Shown: positions 46,676 to 59,900, numbered from the stretch's first letter. The stretch is 64,000 nucleotides of DNA from Spirodela intermedia (GCA_902729315.2 LR746268.1:7423501-7487500), one strand, 5' to 3'. Made by a program: numbers and translations. Notes: a model not told the origin generated them from the sequence alone.

Positions 46676-48601
46676 ATGGGTAGCATCATGTTGTTGTGGT
46701 TTTTGGCGACTGCTGCTGCGATGGGCGAAGCCGCCGGAGACTCGTCGGGAGCTCCGTCGCCGGCGGCGGCGGCATCTTGCCCGATGAGTATGAAGTATCT
46801 CGAAACTCTGCCATGGGACCGCACTCCGTGCCTGCCCGGCATGCCCAACAACGTGACCGGCTGCTGCGAGACGCTCCTCCTCCTCTTCGGCGTCGGCCTG
46901 GCGCTGCGGCTGAGGGAGATGGGTCATTTTCGCCTCCCCGACGAGCCCACCGCCATCGCCTGCCTCGCGGCCTACCAGTCGAACCTTACTGCCCTCTCTT
47001 TGCCCTCCGACCTCGTCCCGTCCTGCTTCAGCGAGCCCAGACGCTTCGTCATCAACAACGATACCTGCGCCGGCATCCAGACGAGTGCGGACATGGCGAA
47101 GAAGATCGGTAACGCCACCGAGCTCGTCGACGCCTGCAAGACCAACGTGACCATCCCCGGCCGCTGCCAGAGCTGCCTCAGCGCTGGTATCAGGACGACT
47201 ACCCGGCTCACGCAAATCGACGGCAACTCATCCCACAGCACAGATTGTTTCTACTTCACTGCGACTTATGCCGCCGGCGTCGTCAACGATCTCGGCCCTG
47301 ATAACCCCGTCACGGCCGCATGCATCTTCGGCCTCCCCATCGCCTCGTTGACCCCCACTGAAGGCGGCGGCGGCGGCAAGAATCGGTCGGCTCTGGTTTT
47401 CGGGTTGATCGGAGCGGCGGTGGCGATCGTCGTGATCTCCTGTTTGCTCGCCGGAGCGTACTTCTGGCGGGGGCGGCGGCGACCCAGAAGAGGGAACAGC
47501 GAAGTGGCGGCGAGCTCGAGGTCGCGGCCGAACACGGGCTCGATCTGGTACGACATGGAGGAGCTGGAGAAGGCCACGGGGTACTTCTCGCAGAGGAACA
47601 TGATCGGGAGGGGCGGCTTTGGGGTCGTCTACCGGGGGACCCTCTCCGACGGGAGCGCCGTGGCGGTGAAGAGGATCATCGAGTCGGACATCCAGGGGGA
47701 CGAGGAGTTCCGCAACGAGGTGGATATCATCAGCAACCTGCGGCATAAGAACCTCGTGCCGCTCAGAGGCTGCTGCATCAGCAGCGACAGCGACGACGAG
47801 GAAGCCGGCGAGGGGAAGCAGAGGTACCTGGTCTACGAGTTCATGCCCAACGGCAGCCTCGACGACCACATCTTCGGCGGCTCCAGGGAGAGCCCCCGCA
47901 GCAGGAAGCCGCTGACTTGGCCGCAGAGGAAGAACATAATCATCGACGTGGCCAAGGGGCTCGCCTACCTCCACTACGGCATTAAACCGGCCATCTACCA
48001 CCGGGACATCAAGGCCACCAACATACTGCTCGACAGCGAGATGAGGGCCAAGGTCGCGGACTTCGGGCTGGCCAAGCAGATCAGGGGCGGCGAATCCCAC
48101 CTCACCACCAGAGTCGCCGGCACGCACGGGTACCTCGCGCCGGAGTACGCCCTCTACGGGCAGCTCACCGAGAAGAGCGACGTCTACAGCTTCGGGGTGG
48201 TGCTGCTGGAGGTGATGAGCGGGCGGAAGGCGCTGGACATGTCGTCCACCTCCGGCTCGGTCCTCATAACCGACTGGGCGTGGACGCTGGTGAAGGCCGG
48301 GAAAGGGGAGGAGGTGCTGGAGCCGTCGCTGCTGAAGAGCGAAGAGGGGCGGCCAAACCCGCGGGAGATCATGGAGAGGTTCGTCCTTGTGGGGATCCTC
48401 TGCGCGCACGTCATGGTCGCCCTCCGCCCCACCATTCGCGACGCCCTGAGCATGCTGGAGGGGGACGTGGACGTCCCCCATATACCAGACCGCCCTCTCC
48501 CCATCGGCTACGGCTACCATCTCTCCTCCGACGCCAGCATCGACGCCTACTCCCCCGCCTCCAATGGCCCTTCGCTGGACGCCGGCGACATGCTCCGCTG
48601 A
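46676..48601 (+). CDS. Receptor-like protein kinase with a Cys-rich (SPARK-type) ectodomain, At1g11050-like
   Basis: An intronless frame of 641 codons. A signal peptide (LLWFLATAAAMGEAAG) precedes a Cys-rich ectodomain with CPMSMKYLETLPWDRTPC, CCETLLLLFGVGLALRLRE, CLAAYQSNLTAL and CQSCLSAGIRTTTRL, the arrangement of SPARK-type RLKs. A membrane helix lies near residues 240-264. The kinase domain is complete: P-loop GRGGFGVVYRG, AVKRI, catalytic loop YHRDIKATNILL, DFGLAKQIR, activation segment GTHGYLAPEYALYGQLTEKS and YSFGVVLLEVMSGRKAL. It is therefore a likely active Ser/Thr kinase at the plasma membrane. An acidic insert (DSDDEEAGEGKQ) interrupts the N-lobe. Ligand and pathway are unknown to me. 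Confidence 0.95.
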   Translation: MGSIMLLWFLATAAAMGEAAGDSSGAPSPAAAASCPMSMKYLETLPWDRTPCLPGMPNNVTGCCETLLLLFGVGLALRLREMGHFRLPDEPTAIACLAAYQSNLTALSLPSDLVPSCFSEPRRFVINNDTCAGIQTSADMAKKIGNATELVDACKTNVTIPGRCQSCLSAGIRTTTRLTQIDGNSSHSTDCFYFTATYAAGVVNDLGPDNPVTAACIFGLPIASLTPTEGGGGGKNRSALVFGLIGAAVAIVVISCLLAGAYFWRGRRRPRRGNSEVAASSRSRPNTGSIWYDMEELEKATGYFSQRNMIGRGGFGVVYRGTLSDGSAVAVKRIIESDIQGDEEFRNEVDIISNLRHKNLVPLRGCCISSDSDDEEAGEGKQRYLVYEFMPNGSLDDHIFGGSRESPRSRKPLTWPQRKNIIIDVAKGLAYLHYGIKPAIYHRDIKATNILLDSEMRAKVADFGLAKQIRGGESHLTTRVAGTHGYLAPEYALYGQLTEKSDVYSFGVVLLEVMSGRKALDMSSTSGSVLITDWAWTLVKAGKGEEVLEPSLLKSEEGRPNPREIMERFVLVGILCAHVMVALRPTIRDALSMLEGDVDVPHIPDRPLPIGYGYHLSSDASIDAYSPASNGPSLDAGDMLR

Positions 48602-49207
48602 GAGAGAGAGAAAGAGAGAGAAGGCCGCTACGCAGCTCTGCCTTGTTCTTTCTCTGTGCCGCCGGAAACATCGCGCCGTTCAGAACTTGCGTGATACCCA
48701 GAAAGAGGGAAGGTCAGGCAGAGGTGGGCGATCGTTTCAAAGACGACCGTGCCCTGGTTTATTGAAATCCTCTCCCATTAAGAGGACCATTTTGAATATA
48801 TATGAGACAAAGGTGATCCCTTTCTCAGATTTGTTGCTTACTAGCTAATCTGAACGCACCAAGGGCTCTTCATCGGGGAGCTCGTACTCCGGAAAGAGAG
48901 AGGGAGATGGAGAGGGAGAGGGAGAGACTGGTGGGATGAGGGGAGGTCTTTCGACGTCTTCTTCACAGAAAACCCACATAATATTGAACTGCGTGAGACG
49001 CAAGAAGGGAGGCGTCTTCCAGGCGCCGCAATATTTCAAGGAAGACCCACAAGCTAGGGCCCCCCAATGGAGCCGCCAAACAAGTGATTCTACAGTCTAA
49101 ACTGAGGCAGAAGAATACCATACAGCAATCCAGAACAGAGGATCTCAATGGGCAAGCGATATCACGCCGACCATCCATCTCGAGGCCTCGCTCGCTCCCC
49201 ATCGGCA
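48602..49207. other. Convergent 3' spacer between the receptor-like kinase and UVR8
   Basis: GA-rich tracts follow the kinase stop (48600-48620) and occur at about 48895-48925. The rest is 3' UTR sequence of the two genes. No gene is visible. Confidence 0.5.
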
Positions 49208-51246
49208 TCAGGTACGCACGCGCTTGACATCCGGGACGTTGACGTCGTTGCCGTTGCCTCTCGGCAACCCGCTATGTTGACCGGGAACCTGCACAGAATG
49301 TGACTGACATCCCTCAGTTTCTCCATCTCCATCTCTCTCAAAACACCACCCAATGTGACTGACAGTACACACAGGAAACGTTTAGAGAAACAAACAGAGC
49401 GAACGAGGGCTAATTAGAGTAACATAATGCTGAAGAGAGGTGTCGCTGGACTCACAGTTTCGTCGGGAACAATCGCGTAGCGTTCTGATGGCGAAACCCA
49501 GACTTTGCCTGCGGCCAGGTACCAGCACGGTAAGCAAAACGATGATGAAGAACATTTAATAGCTACGTCTTATCTGGGGTTGTGAACACCTGATATTGGC
49601 TCCGTGGTTGAGGATTCCATCTGCTTGCAGGCATTGCCATCCTTGCTTAAGATCTCAATGATCTTGGGAGTATTGCTGAACGTACATAAGAAAACTACAC
49701 TCAGCTACCCGCCATATAGAAGAACAGCTGTGTAATCCATCCAAATAGGAACTTCCCACGTTGCTCACAAGAAAATCTCACCCAAAGGCTAATTAAATTA
49801 GATGCAGCTTCTGATAGATGCTCATCAGATCTATCAGAGTAATCGCTTATATGATATTGTGATGAAGAATGCAACCATTTCATAGCAATTTTGAAATGTA
49901 TCAGTAGGAATTATGAGAGAATCATGATCTGGTAGAAAATCAAGTCCGGGTTCTATAATAAATTAATCAAAAGTTCATAGCTGCGAGATCATGATCCAGA
50001 GTCTTCACGAGGACTTACCAGTCGATGGTGTTCCCATGGCCCAACTGTCCACTCGTGCCTCTCCCCCATGAGAAAATATTTTTCCTTTCTGTGACTGCAA
50101 GAGTGTGCCTCCATCCGCAGGAGATTTGAGCTACTTTCTGTTGAAATGGATGCGATTCTTACGAAGAGGTTTTCCAAATGGAAAAATGAATATACAACCA
50201 AAAGAAAAATTATCGTATCGGAATCACATTCTAATTTGTGATACTCCAAAAATAAGAAGCTAAGTAAAAATGCAATTGCCTGTTCCTCGGGAAATTTGAC
50301 TTGCACTGGAGAGCAATGGTCAACGTTATCACCAACACCAACTTGTCCAAACTGGAAATCAAAATAAAAAATATTCCATTAGCAGCAAAAATAAATATTC
50401 TGTAAAAAAAATAAATCTTCATTGGAGTGTGAGCATACTTCATTGCTATATACGTATAACTTCATTGGAGCTATGCTAATGACACGAGTCAAGGCAACAA
50501 TTTAGTGTTCTATCAGTGTTCTTAATCTAATTTCAGAAAATAGTCAGACACTCAGACCCCAGGAAGACATTCTGCAGCAACCAAGATGATCCACACTGAC
50601 CCAATCAGGAGAGATTTACAAGCCGAGGGATTTTTCTAGTCCATCTGAGGCAAAGATGGAACTTTTGCAGCAGATCACAGCCAATGGGCGAGCGCGGGTG
50701 CACTAGATTACTTCATCCAGCGAATCTCTTCAGTTAAAAAATAATTCGAGAAACAAGAATCTTTACCTTATTCCATCCCCACCCATAAAGTTCTCCGTCA
50801 GATGTAAGTGCCATAGAGTGCCTCCATCCACCTGATATCTGAAAGTATCAAACGAATATCTTAAGCATCCTTCCAAACAGCAAGGAACTGACTTATATTA
50901 ATCAAGGTCTGCACAATGATGCTACTTCACACAACATTTTAGCAGTATACCAAATCACAGCTTGTCAATTATACTTAAAAAAGTTTAGTATGAAGAAAAT
51001 GAAGTTCGAATTAAGCTTCTTCCGGAAACGAATTTGAAAAACAAATACTCGGCTAAAACCAAATTATCCAATGACCAGGTTACAAAGGAGCCATTCAGCG
51101 AACAATATGGACTTTAATTGGTGAACATTCACCAACTTTGCTGCCACAAACAATACGATGCATTCACTTAAGATTAAAAAACTCTCCGGAAGAAATGCAA
51201 TGGCATAAGAGCAGAAAAATGACCATGACATTATCTTTTGCAAATA

Positions 51247-51300
<54 letters not shown>

Positions 51301-54300
51301 GTTAGCCTGGGACCTGTGTGATGGATTTATCGCAAAGGGCTTCCAACCGATGTGGAACAAGAAAATCTTCAAAATCCCCGTGCCCCAGTTGACCATATTT
51401 GCTCCATCCATATGTGTACAGATTGCTGGAAGAGGAAACCGTTATCGTGTGACGCCACCCACAAGCAACTAAAATCATCTTTTGCCCCTGCAGAAATATA
51501 CAGGCAGCAATCAAGTTCAAGCCATAATGATTGCAGAGAGCATGGTAACTGGAAAATCAGATAACTAAGGTAAAGGTTACGTTAAAAACTACCAAGATAC
51601 CAAAACCATTAAAGTTCCATAATGAGCCACTTAATAGAGCCATTTTAGGAATAAAAGATAATCAAGAGCGGGCGTCATGCATGTGAAGGAGAAAAAAGTT
51701 GAAACGCTGCTCTCTGGAGGAAGACGAACATCCTACGGATGGCTGATCATCAGAAGGTTCATTGAACCTCAGGATTGGAGCCATAACTTCCGCAGGATCT
51801 ATGATCATAGCCTTCTTGAAGGCGAAAAAGAAATAGGTTCATTTTTTTTCACAAAATGAGTTCTACGCATGCCAGGTACCTATGCTTTATTCAAATTTGT
51901 AAGCAACTGGATCAGTAACGAAGATGTCCACCAATAGTTGACAGGCACAGATGATCAGGTTCAAGCCCAAAATTTTAAATAAATAATGCAAAGGAAAATA
52001 TTTTGTAGCACCGACATACGTCCACAGCAGAGACTTTTTCCGGAATTAAGCGGTCGTTTCTGTCACCCAAACCCAGATTGCCGTACCGACCCCAACCCCA
52101 GCCATACAAGTCACCATCTTCTGTGACTGCAGCTGTATGTTCAGCACCAGCTGCCACCATTTTGACAAATATCCCCTGAAAAAAAGACGAAAGTAAGAGT
52201 GTGTAGAGAATCATAACTCATGTTATTCATCATACAGCCTTGGAATACACAGACATTCAGGAATTATACGATGTAAATTCGTTTTGTAATGCAACCGGTT
52301 ATCCCATTGACACGATTCATACATTCAAAAGTCATACAATATACGTACATCAATCATGCACGAAGATCTGTATAGGATACCTCGAATGCTTGAATCTTTT
52401 GTGGTAGAAGTGAGTCTTCAGTGGTGCCCAGACCAAGTTGCCCATTCTGATTTCTCCCCCAACTTCAATGGAAAATGATAGCAATGATAAAATTTACCAA
52501 AAAATGAGATAGTTTCCACAAATACTAAAAAGAACACAAGAATAATATAGTAAAAGAAGTTTCTTGGATGCAACAAGTGAAAAGTATCACTAGTCTTCGA
52601 ATCATTTAGCAAAATGACCTTCAAAACAATAAAAAAATGGGTTAATTCGGTTCATGTTTGTCAATCAATTTGGTTGTTTCGATTAAAGCTACAGGTTCAT
52701 ATGCCTGAGCATTCTGTCTTCATTATGGACACCTGAAATTTGGATGAATTCAAAGACGAACAATTACGCATGTTCATTAAAAACTGACTAGGACTAATAT
52801 TAGCCAATCCCCGGTTAGAAACATGCCATCATCCAATATTTTCCATACAATATTTAGAGCATTGCATCATTATGATGAGCGTATTATTTGACTGTGTTTG
52901 AATCTTCAAAACACTAAACCTCATAGGATTCAAGCGAGGCTACAAGTGAAACTAGCAATTGGGATATGAAGAAAATCAAGCATTTTCGCAGAGTAGACAC
53001 TGTTTTTGAAACCCCTATATCATCATTTTGGCTCTAAGATTTCGAAACAGTCTCATAAACCAGGAGTCCAGTGTTAGTTTTCCACCTATTGGAGCCAGAA
53101 TCACAACAATATTCAAGAAACAAATCCTCACGAATGACGTTCCCAGAATGTTTTTATTGTTTCTACTTTTGTCAAGTTGGGTTATTACTCTTTCTTGGCT
53201 TGGATCCTCAGACTGAGGTTAAAGAACTGTATATTTTAGAATCCCACAAAATATTTTGAAGTCAATTTTGTCTCCATTCCAATAACTGCACAAGATAAAA
53301 AGTATACGGTAATATACGGGCCGTCCAGTGCAGCCTTTGTGAAAAGAATAGAGACCAAACCAGAACAGCACATGTACTAGATTCTTGCACAAATCGATGT
53401 GAGTACCTAACTACCTTTGATTTCCTTCATGTCAAATTTATAAGATAATTTATAGATCTATGTTAGGTCTTAGATTTTCTTCGCACCCAACATTCGTAGC
53501 ATGACATGTAAATCTACATTGGATACCCTATGTTAAAAAAAAATAATTCCCAGAATTTTAAATGGAAGTACTACATTGAGAAGCTATTTTTATGCCCATT
53601 ACATTCCTAGCAACATTTTTCTCTTGGATCTCAACAAAGCTTTTCGTAAGTTCCCAAACAGGCTCCATAGCTCGTGGTTGATTACTTCAATACTGTATAA
53701 AAACCAGAAAAGTAGAAAACAGGCACGGATGATTGTGGTTCGCTTGCTACCAGGAACTAGACAGCTCTGACTCGTATTTAAAATATTTTTTTCTAAATAG
53801 AATTAATCCAAAAACCGAGTCGAACCTCATTTTGTTGGTGATATTTTCGGTTAGCATTTTATGCCTCTGGATCGTATCTTCCCAAGGGCCTAAAATTAAA
53901 CTCACAGTATATATTGAGGAATGCGATTTGTTTGGCTGCGGAAAGGAATTAAAGAATTGAACATTTCCAGTGATAGATACTATGAAAGTTTTAATCACTT
54001 TCACAGTATATAGATCGTAGCATGAAAGCCTCTATATATAAAACAACATTTCCAGTGATACGAATCAGTCAAGCAGTGACTTAACGAAAACCGTCAGCAG
54101 CCTCTTCTATACTCATGCTTTAGTTATACATATAACAGTTTACAGACATAATAAAGCACTGTTCAGGAAAGAGCATTGTACATGAGCAGACTTGGATGTA
54201 CTTATTTGACATGATAGTAGGGTAAGAAAAAATAACCATTATAGGAGAAATCTTACAGAAAAGTAATTATCACCACTCCACACAAATAAAAGGAATTTGT

Positions 54301-56957
54301 TAATACCTCTGCACTTTTCCTTCCATAGTTACAGCAACACAATGACTATCTCCACATGCGATTTGTTTGATCTTGATACCTTGCAATGCTTTGACTGGCT
54401 GAGGACTAAAAACATCACTAGAATTGCCATGGCCTAATCTTCCAAAGTCACCCCTTCATGACAACGAGAATGCAAGCGTACATAAGTCTATGAATTAACG
54501 TCTGATGTGACAAGTGGAAATGCTTTTGGAGATCAGATTCGATGTAAAATACTCTTTAAAATAAAATAAAAAAGTTTTTTTTGGTCATCTGTGTGACAAA
54601 TATTAAAGAGGAAAAAGCAGGGGACGGCAGTTCTGTAACTGCTGCCACATTAAGCCTATCCGCTGATTTCATGAAGGGGTTATGGACTAAATATCCATTT
54701 AGCCTATGTGCTCATTTCATGAAGGGAACCGAGTCGATTGATACTGAAAAATTTCAAACAGGAAAGAAAAAAGGAATTCTGCAACGCAATGATATATATA
54801 TATACAGATACAGAAAAACCTTCTTATTTTGCTGAGTTTAAGGGGAAAATCACAAACCATGGAATAAAGTAGGCTTTATTTCCTGATATTCCATCAAATG
54901 AAACTATTAATAATATCCAGCGTACACTAAGTTTCAAAGACAAACTAATCAATTACTCACCCTCTCTCTCTAACTCTTACCTCTCCCTCTACCCCCCTCC
55001 ATTTTATTGAAGGGGCAGGAGGCAGATTCTTCTTTCATCAACCTTCTTGGGAAAGAAAAGCAGAAAAACCTAGTTAAAGAGGATCTTGAATGCCGGGGAG
55101 GGGGGGTGAACTGCCATTCTGAACAGTAATAGGTGACATAAAAGTTTGATATGTAAAACGTCGTTTCTATGAACAAAAGGGGAAGGAGTCACAGGTCAAT
55201 CATAGATAAGTTACAGCCATAACTGACTATTTGTTTGCCATTATGCTCAACAAGTAAAAGTTCCTTTAATCAAAAGAGCATCACTAAAATCAGGAAATCA
55301 GCAGGTGATATGCATAAGAAAAGAAGAGGAAAGCCACATTTCCAAGAAAAACCAAGGAGTTAACTTTCATGGTAAAAAAACCATATTATAGATATGGAGC
55401 AGACCATCCCCAACTATAGAGCTGCAAGCCAGATTCAGAATATGCAGTTGTGTGATCAGCCCCACAAGTGACAGAGACTATATCTTGGCCAACCAGTGCA
55501 CCTATTACTGTTGGCAGAAGTCTGTCTCCAGCATCTCCATGCCCTAACTGTCCATCCTCACCCCGTCCCCAAGAGCAGATGATCTTGCCGGCTGTAAAAT
55601 ATAAGGATCATGTGAACGTCAGCATAAAATGCATTGTTGAGGAGGTTCGACAACTCTATAAGAGTGAAAAAAGTTTACAGGTAAAACTAGCTAATATTAA
55701 ATTCACTTATAGAAAGAACTAGCACACTCTGCTCAGCTAAATGCATGGTATTGAGAACATGATAGACTCTAAGATCTGTAAGCTAAACCCCCATAAATAA
55801 GCGGCTCTAGTGTAATTTGTTTTGATGAGAGAGAAGAGAGAGTAGTGTTGGAAAAAAAGCTGACCGATGAATCTTATTGGACACTTCAGCAAAACACAAT
55901 TGTTTCAAAGAGTTCCTGAAAGTTTTCATCAACTAATATTGCTCAACTTATGTAAACCCACCAAACGAAGGAAGATAGTATCACTTCTCCAAGGAATTAA
56001 GAGGACAATCAAAGCTAAGGGACTAAATAAATAAAGTGTGCATTTAGGTATTTAGGCATGGCTAAACTTAGGTATTTGTCTCGTGACGTACCCTTCGGTG
56101 CATATTTCCACATCACACGGGTCACATTCAGTTTATCAGAACAAAATTCTCCCCAAAATTAGGGCAAAGTTGACATAAAAGTGATCAAGATGCACTAATG
56201 TGCCCCCGAGATGATAGCAACACTGGTTTAGACTAAAGGTGAATGTATGCTGAAGGCTCTGCGAACCTAATCATCAGACACCTAAAGGCGCCACTAGAGA
56301 TGGAATATCAGTCCATGAAGGAACCCAATGTTGAATTCCAACCCTAAACGAAGCTTTGGGATTGGGCTGAGGAAAAGAAGTGGGGATATGGGCTTTTATG
56401 TTCTTGATCCGTTGTCGGTAGTTCTTCGGCCTCTGTATCGGTAGCCTGTTTATCATGCAAAGATGATCCCCGATGGCGCTGAAGAATCAAAAGAATAACA
56501 AAGGCCACCGAAAAACACTAGAAAGAGAAGAAAGGGAGGAAACGCAAGGATCAGCCTGCATTAGTCTGTTCAGAAGGGAAAAAGACAGAAAGAAGCGGTG
56601 GGCCTGGGTTCCAAAATTCTGTCGCGAACAGTAAAGATATCCTAGAGAGAGAATCGACGAGAAGCATTCACTCCAGCAAGAACGCATGCTGCCACTCCAT
56701 GAGTGATCTCAGGAGCAAGAAATGTAAGGCTACAGCTGCCGGCCAATTGAGAAAGCTAGAACCTCACTGACGACGGCGCGTGGAGGCAAAACATACGAGC
56801 AAAAATGAACAGCTAAAACATAGAAGCAGATGTAGGCAGTGGATCAGGTGTGACGATCAATACAGAGGAGAGCGACGGAATGGCTGGCTCCCGCGGAGAT
56901 CAGAACCACCTCCCTAGCTTGCGGGTTGGACTCGCCACCGCTGCCCTCCCCCTCCAT
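49208..56957 (-). CDS. UVR8: UVR8, UV-B photoreceptor (seven-bladed RCC1 propeller)
   Basis: Twelve exons join in phase: 56957-56864, 55591-55405, 54453-54307, 52462-52381, 52175-52020, 51487-51314, 50838-50767, 50351-50280, 50137-50019, 49675-49590, 49508-49456 and 49288-49208. They give exactly 440 residues, the Arabidopsis length. The propeller starts LISAGASHSVALL and includes SWGRGEDGQLGHGDA, MVAAGAEHTAAVTEDGDLYG and YTYGWSKYGQLGHGDFED. The three GWRH motifs put Trp at 233, 285 and 337, the known UV-B-sensing residues. The C-terminal VP motif (Val410-Pro411 in YAIVPDET) that binds COP1 and the final VKRVR are present. The homodimer monomerises under UV-B, enters the nucleus and inhibits COP1. 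The intron after exon 8 has a GC donor (ACAG|GCAATT). Exon 1 and the poorly conserved C27 region (PGQHSGLPRGNGND) differ most from Arabidopsis. Confidence 0.97.
50138..50279 (-). other. GC-AG intron of UVR8 (after exon 8)
   Basis: The donor is GAACAG|GCAATT and the acceptor TTTCAACAG. The exons join as PEEQ|KVAQISCGWRH, as in UVR8. No in-phase GT donor exists at that position. Confidence 0.85.
51244..51300. repeat. (AAT)n/(ATT)n microsatellite in a UVR8 intron
   Basis: Nearly perfect trinucleotide tract of about 19 units with one early TAG interruption. On the gene's strand it is an (ATT)n run that starts about 13 bases after the splice donor following exon 6. Confidence 0.95.
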
Positions 56958-59900
56958 GTACTCTCTCCCCTCCTGCAACGTAGGCGCGGCGAAGCAGAAC
57001 AATCCGACTTGGAGAAGGAAGCCGAGGAGAGAGTGTAAGAGAGAGAGATAGAGAGCGAGACTCAGACACTCGAAGCCCCGGGGGATGCACTCCCGCTACC
57101 GCTGCTATAGTTAGAAATCGACAGCTCGGGCGAGGCGACCCGGGTTTGCTGGCCGCCGCGCTGGCGTCCCCTTTCTCCTCTTCTTTCCTGCTCTTACGGT
57201 TGCTGTTGGTGATGACGTCGGCGGTAACTCCGCAGGATCAGCAGGGCGCTGCTTGCCGATAGCCACATTCATTGCAGGAGGATCCCACCCTACGCCTCCC
57301 TCCCTGTTTCCCCACTGCTCTAGTCTCCCCCCCTCCACCAACGGCGCCACCTCCAAATCTCCAACGCTGGCCACACGTTCCTCACTCCCTGAAACCTTAT
57401 AATAATAGGAAAAGGACACGCCATTAAATCATGACCGGCACATATCCGAGTATCATCCTCCCCCAAGCTTCCCCAAAAGAACCCAATCTCCCTCCCACCC
57501 AGGAAGATATTTCCCCGGGGCAAAAATCTCCGTCGGAGAAAAGCGCGTATCGGTGCCCGCCAGAACGAGGGACCGGGGAGATCCCCCGTCTCCGGCTACC
57601 GTCAGGGATGACGACGCCAGATCAGGTCCCTCAAAAGACTTCCGCCCCGCGTCGGTGAGAGTAGCGCGGGCCTCGTGACATTTACTACCATAAAAGTTGA
57701 GCCTTTCTGTGGTGAACTGCCAGGAAGTCGTGTATTCCTTCGTCTCCATTCGATGACCTCGGGAGGACACAGGAAGTGATGTGTATTCCTTCGTCTCCGG
57801 AGTTCTCTAGTCTGAACTCCGGGAGACTTGTAAGCAGTGAGAATCCGAACTCCTAGGAGTCTCATTCACCAGCTATATCACGATGGGTCAACAGATTTCT
57901 GCCGAGTTGTCAAGACGCCGGACTGGATCAAAAACTTTTTATCTCCGAGACTAGACATCGAAACCAGGTTCGAATAGAGAAAACTAGCTCTCAGCTTCAA
58001 AAAGTTTCAATCTTTTAGTCGTGTAGGCCAGATGCCCGCTACAGGGCAGCCTCTCCAGTGTCTTCCCCATCGAATCCTGACGGCGAAATATGCGTGGGGG
58101 TGGAGCACAGTCTGCCCTTTCATGTTTAGTGTCTGACCAAGGCTTGATAGAGGTCTGGTCTGGAAGCCCATTGCTGAAAAGCCTAGCCTTTCCCATTTGC
58201 TCATGGACGTACAACCCTCTTCCATCTCTGAAAAGCCTAGTCTTTCCTCTTTGCTCATGGAAGTACAACCCTCTTACATCTCTGAAAAGCCTAGTCTTTC
58301 CTCTCTGCTCATAGACGTACAATCCCCTTCTGTCTTCTCCAGATCTACTTCACCCATTCGACGGCTCCTCTTCTATCCTCAGGCCAGCGACCCCGTCGTC
58401 AGATGCCTCCATCCTCCCCGCGTACGCCTAGTGCCCACATCTCCAGGGATTCACATCAGGGTCAGTCCATTTTTCAAGATGTTCTCTAAATCTGGCTTGC
58501 CTCATTCCTCAAGAATATAATGAATCACTCCCAGAATATCTCATCATCCCAAGAGCTAACAATGGATGTATAATTTGCCAAAGTTCGATTTCGATCATTC
58601 GGTAATTGATATCATTTTACATGGGTTAGAAATTACTGCTACTTATTTTCATTCCAGCATCATAAAGGCTGACTTATAGCAAGATAAGTGTAAAATCATG
58701 TTGGCATTACTTTCAACAACCGAGACAAGAAGAGGAAAAGGCAGCCACAGCTTTTCCTTGTTTAATTGTTTATGCTAGCACTTCATTGGCTTTCCCAAAA
58801 TAGGGGTTATGTCACTTAAGGTTGCCCCCCAAGGGCCTTGGCCGACTTAACACGTTAGGGAAACGAGACATTCATACCAATATCACCTAGACTTTTGCTA
58901 CTTTTACCAGTTAAATCGTCAAGTTTCCCAAGGTTCTTAGGTAGAACTTGACCCCTATTTGTCTGACTAAACTTTTAAATTAGTCTATAAAACAGAAAAA
59001 AAAATACTAAAATATGAAATTAAAAAAAATTGCATTTCCACATTCGGGTAAATCCCTAGTTTTCATACTGCAAAAAAAATTGAGATTTAAATATAGAAGA
59101 TGTGGAATTAGTGATCAGCCTCAAATAATTGTGATAAAGTATATAACGTCACATTCAGCCATGTCATGATAAAAGAGAGATGATATTCTTTATTATTTAT
59201 GGTGATTAGAAATTCACAATTGGAAGCGGTTGTGGTGGTAGTCTGACGATTTCATGACAAGGCGGATTAAACATATATTTTTAGTTTTTAACCCAAGTTT
59301 TAGGAGGATTCGTGTGACAAAGTGGATATTGGTTTTCAAGTTAAACTACAAATAATGACACTTAATTGAATGGGCATCCTTCACTATAACGGTGATGATG
59401 ACAATTCATGAATTCTTGACAAATATCATATTAACGAAATCAAAAGAAAAATATATTTATAACTAAATCACAATCAGAACCTTGTAAATAATTCGAGATA
59501 TCCTTAACAAAATGGGTACCTTTTTTTTTTCTTTTCTTTTCTGGCCCCGTCTCTTTCTACGAAATCTAAATTTTCCTTCAAGAGATGAAGGATATACCCT
59601 TCCTAGTTCCCCTCCATCTTGTCTTACATGGCCACTGGGGGACCACCTAGGAGTCAAAGATGACGAACGTCCACCAACTCCGGGCGCCTATCTAAGACTG
59701 TCCAAGCCGTTGTCACCTCTCTCTCTCTTTTTCTCTCTCTCTTTTTCTCTCTCTCTCTCTGGGCATCGCGGCGATTCCCCGCGTGATTCCCGGACAGCGT
59801 GGCAAGCTTATGTGGCGGTCGATGAGGTGTCCAGATGAGGGTCTCGGCAACCGTGTGGACGAGACGAAAGGAGCCCACGTGGTGTTGTCGTTTTCGTAAA

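Noticed and set aside
47228-48520. 430-codon minus-strand open frame
   Set aside because: It is antisense to the receptor-like kinase coding region; its Val/Pro/His/Arg-rich sequence is typical of a shadow frame.
57968-57978. GGTTCGAAT string resembling a tRNA T-loop
   Set aside because: No acceptor stem, anticodon arm or A-box can be drawn around it.
58174-58335. CRISPR-like array
   Set aside because: The repeats are directly adjacent with no spacers, and the window is plant nuclear DNA; this is a minisatellite.
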